This document shows positions 8,643 to 16,603 of a DNA stretch of 51,579 bases, one piece after another. The notes under the pieces were generated by a model. It was not told the origin of the DNA. It saw only the letters and a program-made list of their open reading frames with translations, and searched no databases. The DNA comes from an uncultured Hyphomonadaceae bacterium (GTDB lineage: Bacteria > Pseudomonadota > Alphaproteobacteria > Caulobacterales > Hyphomonadaceae), in assembly GCA_938049795.1 (NCBI GenBank), contig CALLCD010000186.1:1-51579 (forward strand), given 5' to 3'. The number at the start of each line of letters is the position of its first letter. Positions within the stretch are counted from its first letter, which is position 1. The translations under genes and the position numbers were made by a program.

Positions 8643-9623
8643 ATGAACACCGCGTTCCCAACCGAAACTGATCTGCCCAAAGTCGCCGTTCTAACGCCGG
8701 TCTACAATGGCGAAACCTATCTGCGCGAAACCCTGCAAAGCGTTCAAGATCAGACCTATCCAAATCTGATCCATATCGTCATCAACAATGCTTCAACCGA
8801 CGCAACAGCCGATATTCTCGCCGATTTCGCCAATGGTGCCGTACCCATCCATACCGTGCGGCACGCCGACCTCCTCCCCCAAATGGAAAACTGGAACAGT
8901 GCAATTGACGCCATTCCAGACGATGCGATCTGGTTTCGCACCCTTTGCGCCGACGACACCATCCACCCCGACGCCATCGCGAAAACAGTGGCCCTGGGCG
9001 AATCCGACCCCGAAATTGGCCTCGTCGGCTGCAAGCGCGACATAAATGGGGCCATCCACGACCCGCTCTGGCCAAAAGATCAGTCCGTATTCGACGGAAA
9101 AACTGCCCTGAAGCGCTTTTTCGAGAATAAGGGTATGATTATGGGGCCGCATGTCCTGATCCGGACCGCTGCCATCGACAAACAGACCCCGTTCTATGAT
9201 CTCGTTGAAAATGCCGCTGACACGGATGCGGCTCTGCGCGTGCTGACCGATTGGAAAATGGGCTTTGTTCACGAGCACCTCGCCTTTACCCGCGTTCACG
9301 ACACCACCGTCACCGAGCTTGAAGTCAGCCCGATGAAACTGCACCTGTTTGACTGGTATCTGTTTCTGCATCGCTATGCCGAAGCGGCGTTTGGCCCGGT
9401 CGCAGGCAAAGCCATGCAGGCACGCTATTGGCGGCACTATGTCCGGCGGCTCATCAACCTGCGCAGAAATGAGCCTCTCGGACGCAAAATCTGGGACACT
9501 CATGCTGAGCGTCTTGGGCGGCTCGGTGCAACCATCGGTCCGACAGATTTCATCAGCGCAACCTTGGACAAGGGGCTTATCCGCGTCGGCCTGCGCGACG
9601 ACTGGTATGCCTATCCGTGGTGA
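8643..9623 (+). CDS. Family 2 glycosyltransferase
   Basis: A 326-residue GT2 enzyme. The N-terminus contains VAVLTPVYNGETYLRETLQS and IVINNASTDATADIL; the DXD-like motif is TLCADDTIHPDAI near residues 101-113. The later AADTDAALRVL region takes the place of the usual ED motif, with a rather less canonical sequence. The stop is followed after 4 bases by the next glycosyltransferase start, so the two are surely co-transcribed. The sugar specificity is not predictable. Confidence 0.88.
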   Translation: MNTAFPTETDLPKVAVLTPVYNGETYLRETLQSVQDQTYPNLIHIVINNASTDATADILADFANGAVPIHTVRHADLLPQMENWNSAIDAIPDDAIWFRTLCADDTIHPDAIAKTVALGESDPEIGLVGCKRDINGAIHDPLWPKDQSVFDGKTALKRFFENKGMIMGPHVLIRTAAIDKQTPFYDLVENAADTDAALRVLTDWKMGFVHEHLAFTRVHDTTVTELEVSPMKLHLFDWYLFLHRYAEAAFGPVAGKAMQARYWRHYVRRLINLRRNEPLGRKIWDTHAERLGRLGATIGPTDFISATLDKGLIRVGLRDDWYAYPW

Positions 9624-9627
9624 TGAT

Positions 9628-10569
9628 ATGTCTGACCTGAATATCCTAATAGCCACCCACAATGGCGGCGAAGTCCTCGGGCGCACCCTCGCGGGATACG
9701 CAGCGCTCGACACACAAAGTACAGATTACAAACTCATCATAGTTGACAATGCATCCACAGATAACACGCAGGATATTATCACGCAATTTGCCGGTCAGCT
9801 TAATATACATTCGATATATGAACCCAGCCCGGGTAAAAACACCGCAATGAATACGGGGTTGGCAGCAATAGACAGCAACATCATCATCATGTCAGACGAT
9901 GATTCTATTCCGCATCAGGGGTTTTTCGAGCAATGGGTGGAGGCCTTCGAGCGCATGCCGGACATCGACCTGTTTGGCGGTGCGATCATCCCTTTATTTG
10001 ATGTAGAGCCCGCCGCTTGGATAATGGAGCGGCAATCGCGCTTTGAGGAACTCTACGCACAGCGGCAGAACATCCCCGCCGGCCCAATTAGTCCAGATAG
10101 GATTTATGGACCCAACATGGCAATGCGCGCCAAGGTCACACAATCCGGCCTAAAATTTGATGACCGCATCGGCCCCAACGCAACGCGCAAGAAAAGCTAT
10201 GCGATGGGCAGCGAAACAGCCTTTCTCCGAGAGGCCGTCCGCGCTGGCTTTCAAACCGGATTCGCCCCCGCCCCAACCGTCTCCCACATCGTCCGCCCCG
10301 CACATATCCAACCAGACTACATCAACGGCCGAGCCTACCGAATGGGACGCGGCACAGCATTCAAACATTGCCAGGACGGCACATTCACCTTACGTTACCA
10401 TCCAGCGCCTTTGCGCATAGCCGGCAAGTTAAAACGGGCTTTGAAGGGCCAGATCAAGCAATTCCGAACGAGATTCGGCACAGACGAACAACGCTTCGAG
10501 GCGCGATGGGATGCCAATTTTTACCGCGGGTATCAGGATGAAATCGCCGAAAGAAAAGCCCGGCAATAA
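9628..10569 (+). CDS. Family 2 glycosyltransferase
   Basis: A 313-residue GT2 enzyme beginning MSDLNILIATHNGGEVLGRT; the open frame runs further upstream to 9349 but that part overlaps the preceding gene and is not family-like. Conserved features are IIVDNASTDNTQDII, the acceptor-site SPGKNTAMNTGL and the metal-binding MSDDDSIPH near residues 90-98. The C-terminal region has a GSETAFLREAVRAG motif, which carries the glutamate expected for the base. The start lies 4 bases after the stop of the preceding glycosyltransferase. It is followed by about 130 noncoding bases with a candidate promoter. Confidence 0.88.
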   Translation: MSDLNILIATHNGGEVLGRTLAGYAALDTQSTDYKLIIVDNASTDNTQDIITQFAGQLNIHSIYEPSPGKNTAMNTGLAAIDSNIIIMSDDDSIPHQGFFEQWVEAFERMPDIDLFGGAIIPLFDVEPAAWIMERQSRFEELYAQRQNIPAGPISPDRIYGPNMAMRAKVTQSGLKFDDRIGPNATRKKSYAMGSETAFLREAVRAGFQTGFAPAPTVSHIVRPAHIQPDYINGRAYRMGRGTAFKHCQDGTFTLRYHPAPLRIAGKLKRALKGQIKQFRTRFGTDEQRFEARWDANFYRGYQDEIAERKARQ

Positions 10570-10598
10570 AGCAACTGAAAATTGATATTATTTCCAGA

Positions 10599-10642
10599 AA
10601 GGCCTGCAACCGTTTTGACTTCGAAACGATTGGCCTTATGGT
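10599..10642 (+). promoter_or_regulatory. Candidate sigma-70 promoter inside an inverted repeat
   Basis: TTGACT at 10615-10620 and TATGGT at 10637-10642 are separated by 16 bases, a plausible promoter for the phosphatase/export genes that follow. The same bases lie in an interrupted inverted repeat: AAGGCC (10599-10604) with GGCCTT (10632-10637), and inner CGTTT/AAACG (10611-10615 with 10624-10628). It may therefore be a protein or attenuation site. No T-run follows, so it is not a normal terminator. Confidence 0.3.
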
Positions 10643-10719
10643 CATCTGGTCCTGAACTTGCTTATAAGTACCCACGATGACGTGCCCAAGATTTGTAATG
10701 ACAGAGCCGGACAAAAAGA

Positions 10720-11634
10720 TTGCGTAGAGAACTGGATCAGTTGAGGCGATATACGTATGAAACGCGGCGCAAGCTGTCGGCCCGTTTCTATGCCAGCTAT
10801 GATGCCACCCTCGCCCGGTTCAAAAGCGGCCGCGATCGTTTGACCGGCGGACCAGCCAGCGCGGCTGCACATCGCACCCCTGAGCGCAAGAGCGCCGCCT
10901 CCAAAGCCATCCCCGAAAGCTCCGTGCCAGAGGGCATCTGCATCTACGCTTTTGGAGATATTCATGGCCGGGCTGATCTGCTGGAACGATTGTTCGACAC
11001 GGTCGAAGCCGACATTGCCGAACACGCCAGCGACCAGAAGATCCTACTGATCTTTCTTGGTGACTATATTGATCGGGGCTTTCAGTCGCGCGACGTTATC
11101 GACTTCCTTCTGTCGGACCGCGTAACCAAATACCAGTGCATCTATCTGAAGGGCAATCATGAGGAAGCCCTGCTGAAATTTATGAGTGATCCGACATTTG
11201 GTCCCCGCTGGGCCGGATATGGCGGACTGGAAACGTTGACATCCTACAGCGTCAGGCCCCCGCGCATCCGTACGGTTGGCGAGGAATGGACCCAGGCCTG
11301 CGACAGCCTGAACGAGGTCATGCCACCCGAACACCGCAGCTTCTTCAAAGCACTGGAAGTCTCCGCAACGATCGGCGATTATGTGTTCGTCCATGCCGGA
11401 TTAAGACCGGGCAAATCGCTTGAGGATCAGGTCGAACAAGACGCCCTGTGGATCCGCGACGAGTTTCTGAATGATGACTCCAGTTTCGGCGTCATTGTCG
11501 TTCACGGCCACACACCGATCTCTGCGCCCCACCGTGACTTTCGCCGCATCGGCATCGACACGGGTGCCTATCTCAGCGGCAAACTGACAGCGGCATGCTT
11601 CATGCGTAGTGACGTCAGGTTCATATCAACATAG
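10720..11634 (+). CDS. PPP-family serine/threonine (dual-specificity) phosphatase
   Basis: A 304-residue metallophosphoesterase of the PPP type, cytoplasmic. All metal-binding motifs are present in order: GDIHGR at residues 79-84, GDYIDRG at 114-120, GNHE at 145-148, a conserved His in VFVHAGLRPG, and HGHTP near the C-terminus. The N-terminal 70 residues are basic and helical, unlike the catalytic fold. In this frame there is no ATG; TTG at 10720 is the only near start. An ATG at 10698 opens MTEPDKK in another frame that would join this one if a run of five A at 10713-10717 lost one base, so the 5' end may be frameshifted. It lies just upstream of the export lipoprotein and kinase genes and could dephosphorylate that kinase. 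Known bacterial PPPs can act on Ser, Thr and Tyr. Confidence 0.85.
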   Translation: MRRELDQLRRYTYETRRKLSARFYASYDATLARFKSGRDRLTGGPASAAAHRTPERKSAASKAIPESSVPEGICIYAFGDIHGRADLLERLFDTVEADIAEHASDQKILLIFLGDYIDRGFQSRDVIDFLLSDRVTKYQCIYLKGNHEEALLKFMSDPTFGPRWAGYGGLETLTSYSVRPPRIRTVGEEWTQACDSLNEVMPPEHRSFFKALEVSATIGDYVFVHAGLRPGKSLEDQVEQDALWIRDEFLNDDSSFGVIVVHGHTPISAPHRDFRRIGIDTGAYLSGKLTAACFMRSDVRFIST

Positions 11635-11680
11635 ACTGTCCTGACCGGTAATGGGACAGAAAAGACGAAAGGGTCTGAAA

Positions 11681-12280
11681 ATGACGATACGGAGATGGTT
11701 TCTGATCTTGTCGAGCGCAATATTATTTGGCTGGGTGGTCGGTTGTCAGACCGCCACAACGCGAACGGCAGAAGCACCTGCCCCGCAGGTCCAGACACAG
11801 ACCTCGGCAACCTCAAACCTTGCATATAATCTTGGCAATGGCGACCGTTTGCGCGTCACCGTTTTCGGCGAGGAAGACATGTCCGGCGAATTTCTCGTCG
11901 ATGGCACAGGTCAAGTCTCGATCCCGCTTGTGGGCGAAGTGCCCGCAGCAGGCCGGTCGGTTCGTGACTTCCAGCGCAATCTGGAAACCCGGCTTGTCGA
12001 CGGCGGCATTCTGCTGAACCCACGCGTCAGCGCAGAAGTGATCAATTTCCGCCCCTACTATATTCTAGGTGAGGTTGGGCTGCCCGGCGAATATCCCTAC
12101 ACGGACTCGCTCACAGTGCTCAACGCAGTTGCCACGGCACAAGGGTTTTCCTACCGCGCCAACAAGAAAACCATCGGCATTCGCGGCATTGACGACTCAG
12201 AAGAACAGAGAGTGCGCCTAACCCCGGACCTCAAAGTTCGCCCAGGCGACACAATCCGCGTTCTTGAGCGGGTCTTCTAG
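11681..12280 (+). CDS. Polysaccharide export (OPX) lipoprotein, short class
   Basis: A 199-residue outer-membrane-associated export lipoprotein. The ATG at 11681 has GAAAGGG about 7 bases upstream and gives a lipoprotein signal peptide with Cys at residue 22 (WVVGC). The polysaccharide-export domain covers about residues 50-130 (YNLGNGDRLRVTVFGEEDM, GQVSIPLVGEVPAAGRS) and one SLBB-like domain follows (YYILGEVGLPGEYPY). It lacks the C-terminal amphipathic helix that forms the outer-membrane pore in E. coli Wza, so it presumably works with a separate barrel, the next gene being the obvious candidate. A strong terminator follows at 12307. Confidence 0.92.
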   Translation: MTIRRWFLILSSAILFGWVVGCQTATTRTAEAPAPQVQTQTSATSNLAYNLGNGDRLRVTVFGEEDMSGEFLVDGTGQVSIPLVGEVPAAGRSVRDFQRNLETRLVDGGILLNPRVSAEVINFRPYYILGEVGLPGEYPYTDSLTVLNAVATAQGFSYRANKKTIGIRGIDDSEEQRVRLTPDLKVRPGDTIRVLERVF

Positions 12281-12306
12281 GCCCGAAAAGACAACCGAAG
12301 ACATTT

Positions 12307-12346
12307 GGCAACTCCGTGCCCAAAAGCGCGGAGTTGCCTTTTTTTT
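12307..12346 (+). terminator. Strong intrinsic terminator after the OPX gene
   Basis: A perfect 10-bp stem (12307-12316 with 12329-12338), a 12-base loop and a run of eight T (12339-12346). It ends the phosphatase/OPX transcript before the barrel gene. Confidence 0.9.
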
Positions 12347-12670
12347 CGAGCAGGACAGTCGATGACGCGATCAAACTGGGACAGTCGGGCGAGCCGTAGC
12401 TGGCATTGTCTTGAGGATACGCCACACCGCAATTCATAGGGCAAGTTGGACTTTCAACAGTCACGAGCATGGTCTACTGCGTTGCTGGAATTGACTAATT
12501 CGTATAAAACTGTGCTGATATCGCCCGCGATAAGGTTAAAGATCTAGGTCAATTATTTAAACAACTGGCCCTTTGCGTATCTATCTGTTGACCCGATTTT
12601 TATTTTGTCGCGCCATATTTCGGTACCGATTGTGAGCCACCTAAGCGGTGTCACTCAGGATGGAATCCGA

Positions 12671-12706
12671 TGTAGACTGGCATTAAACTTGCTACTCCGG
12701 TCTACA
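12671..12706. repeat. Imperfect palindrome upstream of the barrel gene
   Basis: TGTAGACTGG at 12671-12680 and CCGGTCTACA at 12697-12706 are reverse complements with one mismatch, spaced by 16 bases. No T-run follows. It could be an operator or a leader hairpin for the gene starting at 12757. Confidence 0.45.
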
Positions 12707-12756
12707 GTAACTTTTGTATTTTCGCCATTAGGCATAGGGATCAGGGAACGTGTATC

Positions 12757-14025
12757 ATGTTAGGACTTAGAGCTGCAGCACTCGTAGGGGTCGGTCTTGC
12801 TGCACTGACAGCACAATCAGCAACCGCGCAGGAATTTTTCAAGCGCGACCGGAATGTCGGCGTTTTGGAGCGGCCACAGCCGGAATTTGATCCGGAGCCG
12901 GTTCGCTTGGGCGCAATTGATGCACGGCCTTCGCTTGGTCTTGGCGGATACTATATAGACAATGTGTTTGCGACCGCAGACAATGAAGCCAGCGATTTCG
13001 CTTTTACCATCCGTCCCGAAGTTGACTTGCGGACCACATGGTCACGTCACGAACTGGGGGCAAACGCCGGCGTCGAGCATTTCGAGTTTATCGACGAAAG
13101 CTCCGAGAGCGTAACCAATTTCAATGGTGGTGTGCGCGGACGTCTTGATGTCACCCGCGACTTCAGCGTTACGGGCTTCGGCTTTGGCCGTCGGCGGCAT
13201 GAGCAGCGCACGCAGATCTCTATTCTGGACGAGTTCGGTGAGCCGGTCCGCGTCAACGAGTTTGGCGGCGGCATCAATGGCACCTATGAGCGCGACCGGA
13301 TCCAGCTGCGGCTTGGATATGATTTGCGCGACCAGAACTTCCGCGATGTTGAAACCACAACAATTGGCGATATTGATCAGGACTTCCGCGACAATCTGCG
13401 CCACACGGTCACAGGCCGGGCCGCTTATGCCGTAACGCGCGACTTCGCCGTGTTCACACAGGCCAGCTATTTCACCCGCGACTTTGACAACCTCACTCCG
13501 CTGCCTGGCGGTGTTCTGGCGAGCCGCGACTCCGATGGCTTTACGGTACAAGGCGGCATCAACTTTGAACTCGCAGCCCCCTTCCGAGGCGACATTGCGG
13601 TCGGCTATCTCGAAGAAAACCGCGACTCTCCCCTCTTTGCCGATATTTCCGGCCTGAGCGTGGATGGTCGTTTGCAATGGTTCCCAACCCGTCTAACGAC
13701 ACTTACGCTGACCGGATCTCGCCGGACAACAGATGTCGGTCTGATCGAAGCGGCTGCGGCCACCTCCAACAGCGCCAATCTGCGGGTCGATCATGAATTG
13801 CGCCGCAACTTTACGGTCTATGCCGATGGCGGTCTGTTCGACACCGAGTTTGAAGATTTCGACCGCGATGACACCTTCTTCGATGTCGGCTTTGGTGGCA
13901 TCTACAAATTCAACAAGCGCATCCACCTTGAAGCGTTCTACCGTTACACCAATCGTGACTCCTCGATCCTAACCGAAGAGTTCAACCAGAACATCGTTGG
14001 ATTTGAGCTACGGTTCCACCCGTAG
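12757..14025 (+). CDS. Outer-membrane beta-barrel protein of the EPS export apparatus
   Basis: A 422-residue outer-membrane protein. A signal peptide ends at about residue 25 (SATAQ followed by EFFKRD). The rest consists of many alternating amphipathic strands separated by short polar turns rich in Asp, Asn, Arg and Glu, for example DFSVTGFGFGRRRHEQR and LTTLTLTGSRRTTDVG, and it ends in an aromatic strand with Phe close to the C-terminus, as expected of a Bam substrate. It fits the BBP2_2 type of porin found in exopolysaccharide loci. It lies between the pore-less OPX lipoprotein and the co-polymerase gene, so it probably supplies the outer-membrane channel. The strand number and the partnership are inferences. 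Confidence 0.85.
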   Translation: MLGLRAAALVGVGLAALTAQSATAQEFFKRDRNVGVLERPQPEFDPEPVRLGAIDARPSLGLGGYYIDNVFATADNEASDFAFTIRPEVDLRTTWSRHELGANAGVEHFEFIDESSESVTNFNGGVRGRLDVTRDFSVTGFGFGRRRHEQRTQISILDEFGEPVRVNEFGGGINGTYERDRIQLRLGYDLRDQNFRDVETTTIGDIDQDFRDNLRHTVTGRAAYAVTRDFAVFTQASYFTRDFDNLTPLPGGVLASRDSDGFTVQGGINFELAAPFRGDIAVGYLEENRDSPLFADISGLSVDGRLQWFPTRLTTLTLTGSRRTTDVGLIEAAAATSNSANLRVDHELRRNFTVYADGGLFDTEFEDFDRDDTFFDVGFGGIYKFNKRIHLEAFYRYTNRDSSILTEEFNQNIVGFELRFHP

Positions 14026-14076
14026 GTCAAACACCTTTCATAGAGTATATTAGAGTACAGTCCGGAGACCGGTTTC

Positions 14077-16347
14077 GTGAACAAAGCTTACCCCCCAATC
14101 GATATTGCATCGACCTATCCAAGCTATGGCCCGCCGATTGTCGCGAAAGAAGACGCGCTGATCGACATTCAGAAACTGCTCCAGATTGTGCGGCGTCGTT
14201 TCTGGATCATGCTCCTGGTCTTCGTCCTGACGGTGGCAGCTGTCACAGCTCTCACCGTCCGGATGACGCCGGTCTATACAACAAGCACACGCGTCATTGT
14301 TGACAGTCGTGACACCCAGATCGTCGAAGGCTTCCGCGAAGGGATCAGCACGACGACCGCCGCCATCGACACCGAAGTACAGGTCATCCGTAGCCGGACA
14401 CTCCTTTCGAAAGTTGTCGAACGGCTACAATTGCAGACCTTGCCGGAGTTCAACCCGTCGCTCTGGAATGATCCGGATGCCAAGCCCGGCATGGTGGATC
14501 GGGTCAAGGGCTTTATCAAAGGCATCTTACCCGGCGGCTCGGATGATGCGAGCGCAGCCCCCGCCGAGACAGAAGAAGAAAAAGCCGAGCGGGAATTTCA
14601 GACAGCGGTCAGTATGCTGAGCAACAAGGTCAATGTGACCCGTGTTGGCGCAACCTATATTATCGATATTCTGGCCACCAGCGAAAGCCCGACCCTCGCC
14701 GCGCAAATTGCCGACACGGTGGCCACCGAATATGAAGTTGACCAGCTCAACGCCAAATTCGAAGCGAACAAGCGCGAAACCGGCTTCCTTGAGGAAAAAC
14801 TCAGCGCCCTGCGCGAAGAAGTCCGACAGGCTGAAAGCGCGGTCACCGCCTATATGATTGCCTACAATTTGACCGACGCAGACGGAATTTCGATTGCCGA
14901 ACAGGAGATCACCCGCGTCACCACCGATCTGACCAATGCCGAAGCCGAACTGGCCGCAGCACAGGCCCGGCTCAACAATGTTCGCTCGACCCTCGCCCGC
15001 GGCGGCAGCACGGACAGCGTCGCCGAAGTGCTGGGCTCTGCCGTCATCGGCGAACTGCGTCGTCAACAGGCCGAGATCGCGCGCCAATATGCCGAGCTTA
15101 GAACCCGCTATGGCGAGCGTCACCCTGAAATTCTGCGGATCCGGAGCGAAGCGGCTGATGTCGACGCCCAGATCGCCGCCGAAATGGGCCGGATCGTCTC
15201 AAGCCTTGAAGGCGAAGTGGACGTTGCCGAAAGCCGCGTGCGTAGCCTCCGCGCCAATCAAGGCCGCAACCGCTCAATTCTGGCACAAAACAACCGCGCT
15301 CGCGTTGGCCTTGGCGAGCTTGAGCGCGAAGCGGAATCCAAGCGTCTGGTCTATCAGCGCTATCTGGAAACCAATAATGAGCAGGGCTCGTCCGAGAAAT
15401 ACGCCCAGGCAGATGCCCGCATCCTGTCAGCGGCCGCCATCCCATCCTCGCCAAGCTTCCCGCGCACCAAGCTGAACATTGCCCTCGGCATGATCCTTGG
15501 CGGCATGTTGGCAGCCGGCCTCGCCCTGCTTGCCGAATTGCTGGACAATTACTTCAGCACACCAGAAGACATCGAGCGCATGTTCGGGCAGTCCTCCATC
15601 GGCTCCATCCCGCTTCTGACCAAGCTCAAAAGCTTTGGCAAGAAAGAGATCACACCGGCGGACTATCTCATCGCCAACCCGCTCTCCGCCTTTGCTGAAA
15701 GCGTGCGCAACCTGCGGGCCTCGATCATCTTTGCCGATCTCGACAAAGAGTCCAAGACAGTCTCGATCACCTCATCCCTCCCCGATGAAGGGAAGACCTC
15801 GATGACGTATTGCCTCGGTCGCATGTCCGCCATGTCCGGCGCGCGGACAATCATCATTGATGGTGACTTCCGTCGCCGCCAATTGACCGAAGTGATCGGC
15901 TTTGAACCAGAGCGCGGCTTTATCGAACACTTGTTCGGCGAGGTCACCCTCGAAGAAGCCACCTATATTGACGAGCAGACAGGGCTGCACATTCTGCCGC
16001 TCACCAATGCCCGCAACACCCCGCGTGATGTGTTCGGTTCGAAAGCCTTCGACACACTGATCGAAAGCCTGAAAGACAGCTATGATCTGATCGTCATTGA
16101 TACGGGTCCGATCCTTCTGATGGCTGAAAGCCGCGTGGTCGCCAGCAAGACCGATCAGGTCATCGTAGTCGCCAAATGGCGCTCGACAAGCCGCTGGACG
16201 GTACAGGAAACTCTGAAAATCCTGACCGACTTCAATGCGAACATTGCCGGGATTGCCATGACATTTGTGGACATGTCCAAGCGCAAAAAGCACGGCTATG
16301 GCGGAGCCAATTACGACTCCTACAGCAAATACTACACATCAAGCTAG
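14077..16347 (+). CDS. Wzc-type polysaccharide co-polymerase with fused tyrosine autokinase
   Basis: A 756-residue inner-membrane protein that sets chain length and couples polymerisation to export. It starts with GTG, with GGAG upstream. The Wzz domain begins around residue 28, with membrane helices at about 42-62 and 466-487. The periplasmic part holds coiled coils (about 225-430), and the proline-rich PSSPSFP precedes the second helix. The cytoplasmic bacterial tyrosine kinase domain has Walker A SSLPDEGKTS (Lys about 573), A-prime IIIDGDFRR and Walker B LIVIDTGP. The last 16 residues contain five tyrosines (YGGANYDSYSKYYTSS), the autophosphorylation cluster. All parts are on one chain, as in E. 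coli Wzc and rhizobial ExoP. Confidence 0.96.
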   Translation: MNKAYPPIDIASTYPSYGPPIVAKEDALIDIQKLLQIVRRRFWIMLLVFVLTVAAVTALTVRMTPVYTTSTRVIVDSRDTQIVEGFREGISTTTAAIDTEVQVIRSRTLLSKVVERLQLQTLPEFNPSLWNDPDAKPGMVDRVKGFIKGILPGGSDDASAAPAETEEEKAEREFQTAVSMLSNKVNVTRVGATYIIDILATSESPTLAAQIADTVATEYEVDQLNAKFEANKRETGFLEEKLSALREEVRQAESAVTAYMIAYNLTDADGISIAEQEITRVTTDLTNAEAELAAAQARLNNVRSTLARGGSTDSVAEVLGSAVIGELRRQQAEIARQYAELRTRYGERHPEILRIRSEAADVDAQIAAEMGRIVSSLEGEVDVAESRVRSLRANQGRNRSILAQNNRARVGLGELEREAESKRLVYQRYLETNNEQGSSEKYAQADARILSAAAIPSSPSFPRTKLNIALGMILGGMLAAGLALLAELLDNYFSTPEDIERMFGQSSIGSIPLLTKLKSFGKKEITPADYLIANPLSAFAESVRNLRASIIFADLDKESKTVSITSSLPDEGKTSMTYCLGRMSAMSGARTIIIDGDFRRRQLTEVIGFEPERGFIEHLFGEVTLEEATYIDEQTGLHILPLTNARNTPRDVFGSKAFDTLIESLKDSYDLIVIDTGPILLMAESRVVASKTDQVIVVAKWRSTSRWTVQETLKILTDFNANIAGIAMTFVDMSKRKKHGYGGANYDSYSKYYTSS

Positions 16348-16386
16348 GCCAAAGAAAAAGCCTGTAAACACAATAGAACGACATCG

Positions 16387-16420
16387 AATCCGGCTTCCGC
16401 AACTGCAGAAGCCGGATTTT
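16387..16420 (+). terminator. Intrinsic terminator after the co-polymerase gene
   Basis: An 11-bp perfect stem (16387-16397 with 16408-16418) with a 10-base loop, ending in four T. It separates the co-polymerase gene from the second flippase gene, which then needs its own promoter in 16421-16603. Confidence 0.75.
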
Positions 16421-16603
16421 GTTCGGGAAGAGTTCATCTGGACACTTGTCTAACTCTCTTTAGCAAGATGAACGGACCTGCTACTGTTATTATTGAGATT
16501 TTGGGGAAACCAGGAAATTACATTCAAACCCTCAGGCTGGCATTGAACTGGCAAGAGAGCAGCAATTCGGCATTGCCATTGGGACGGGATTTTTCACAGG
16601 CTT

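Larger units (their letters stand above)
12281..12756. other. Intergenic region between OPX lipoprotein and beta-barrel genes
   Basis: After the terminator at 12307-12346 some 400 bases remain without a credible gene. They are AT-richer than the flanks from about 12480 on and must hold the promoter for the barrel gene. An imperfect palindrome at 12671-12706 lies about 50 bases before the start. The bases TTGACC at 12588 could be a -35 box, but I see no matching -10 at good spacing. Confidence 0.5.
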
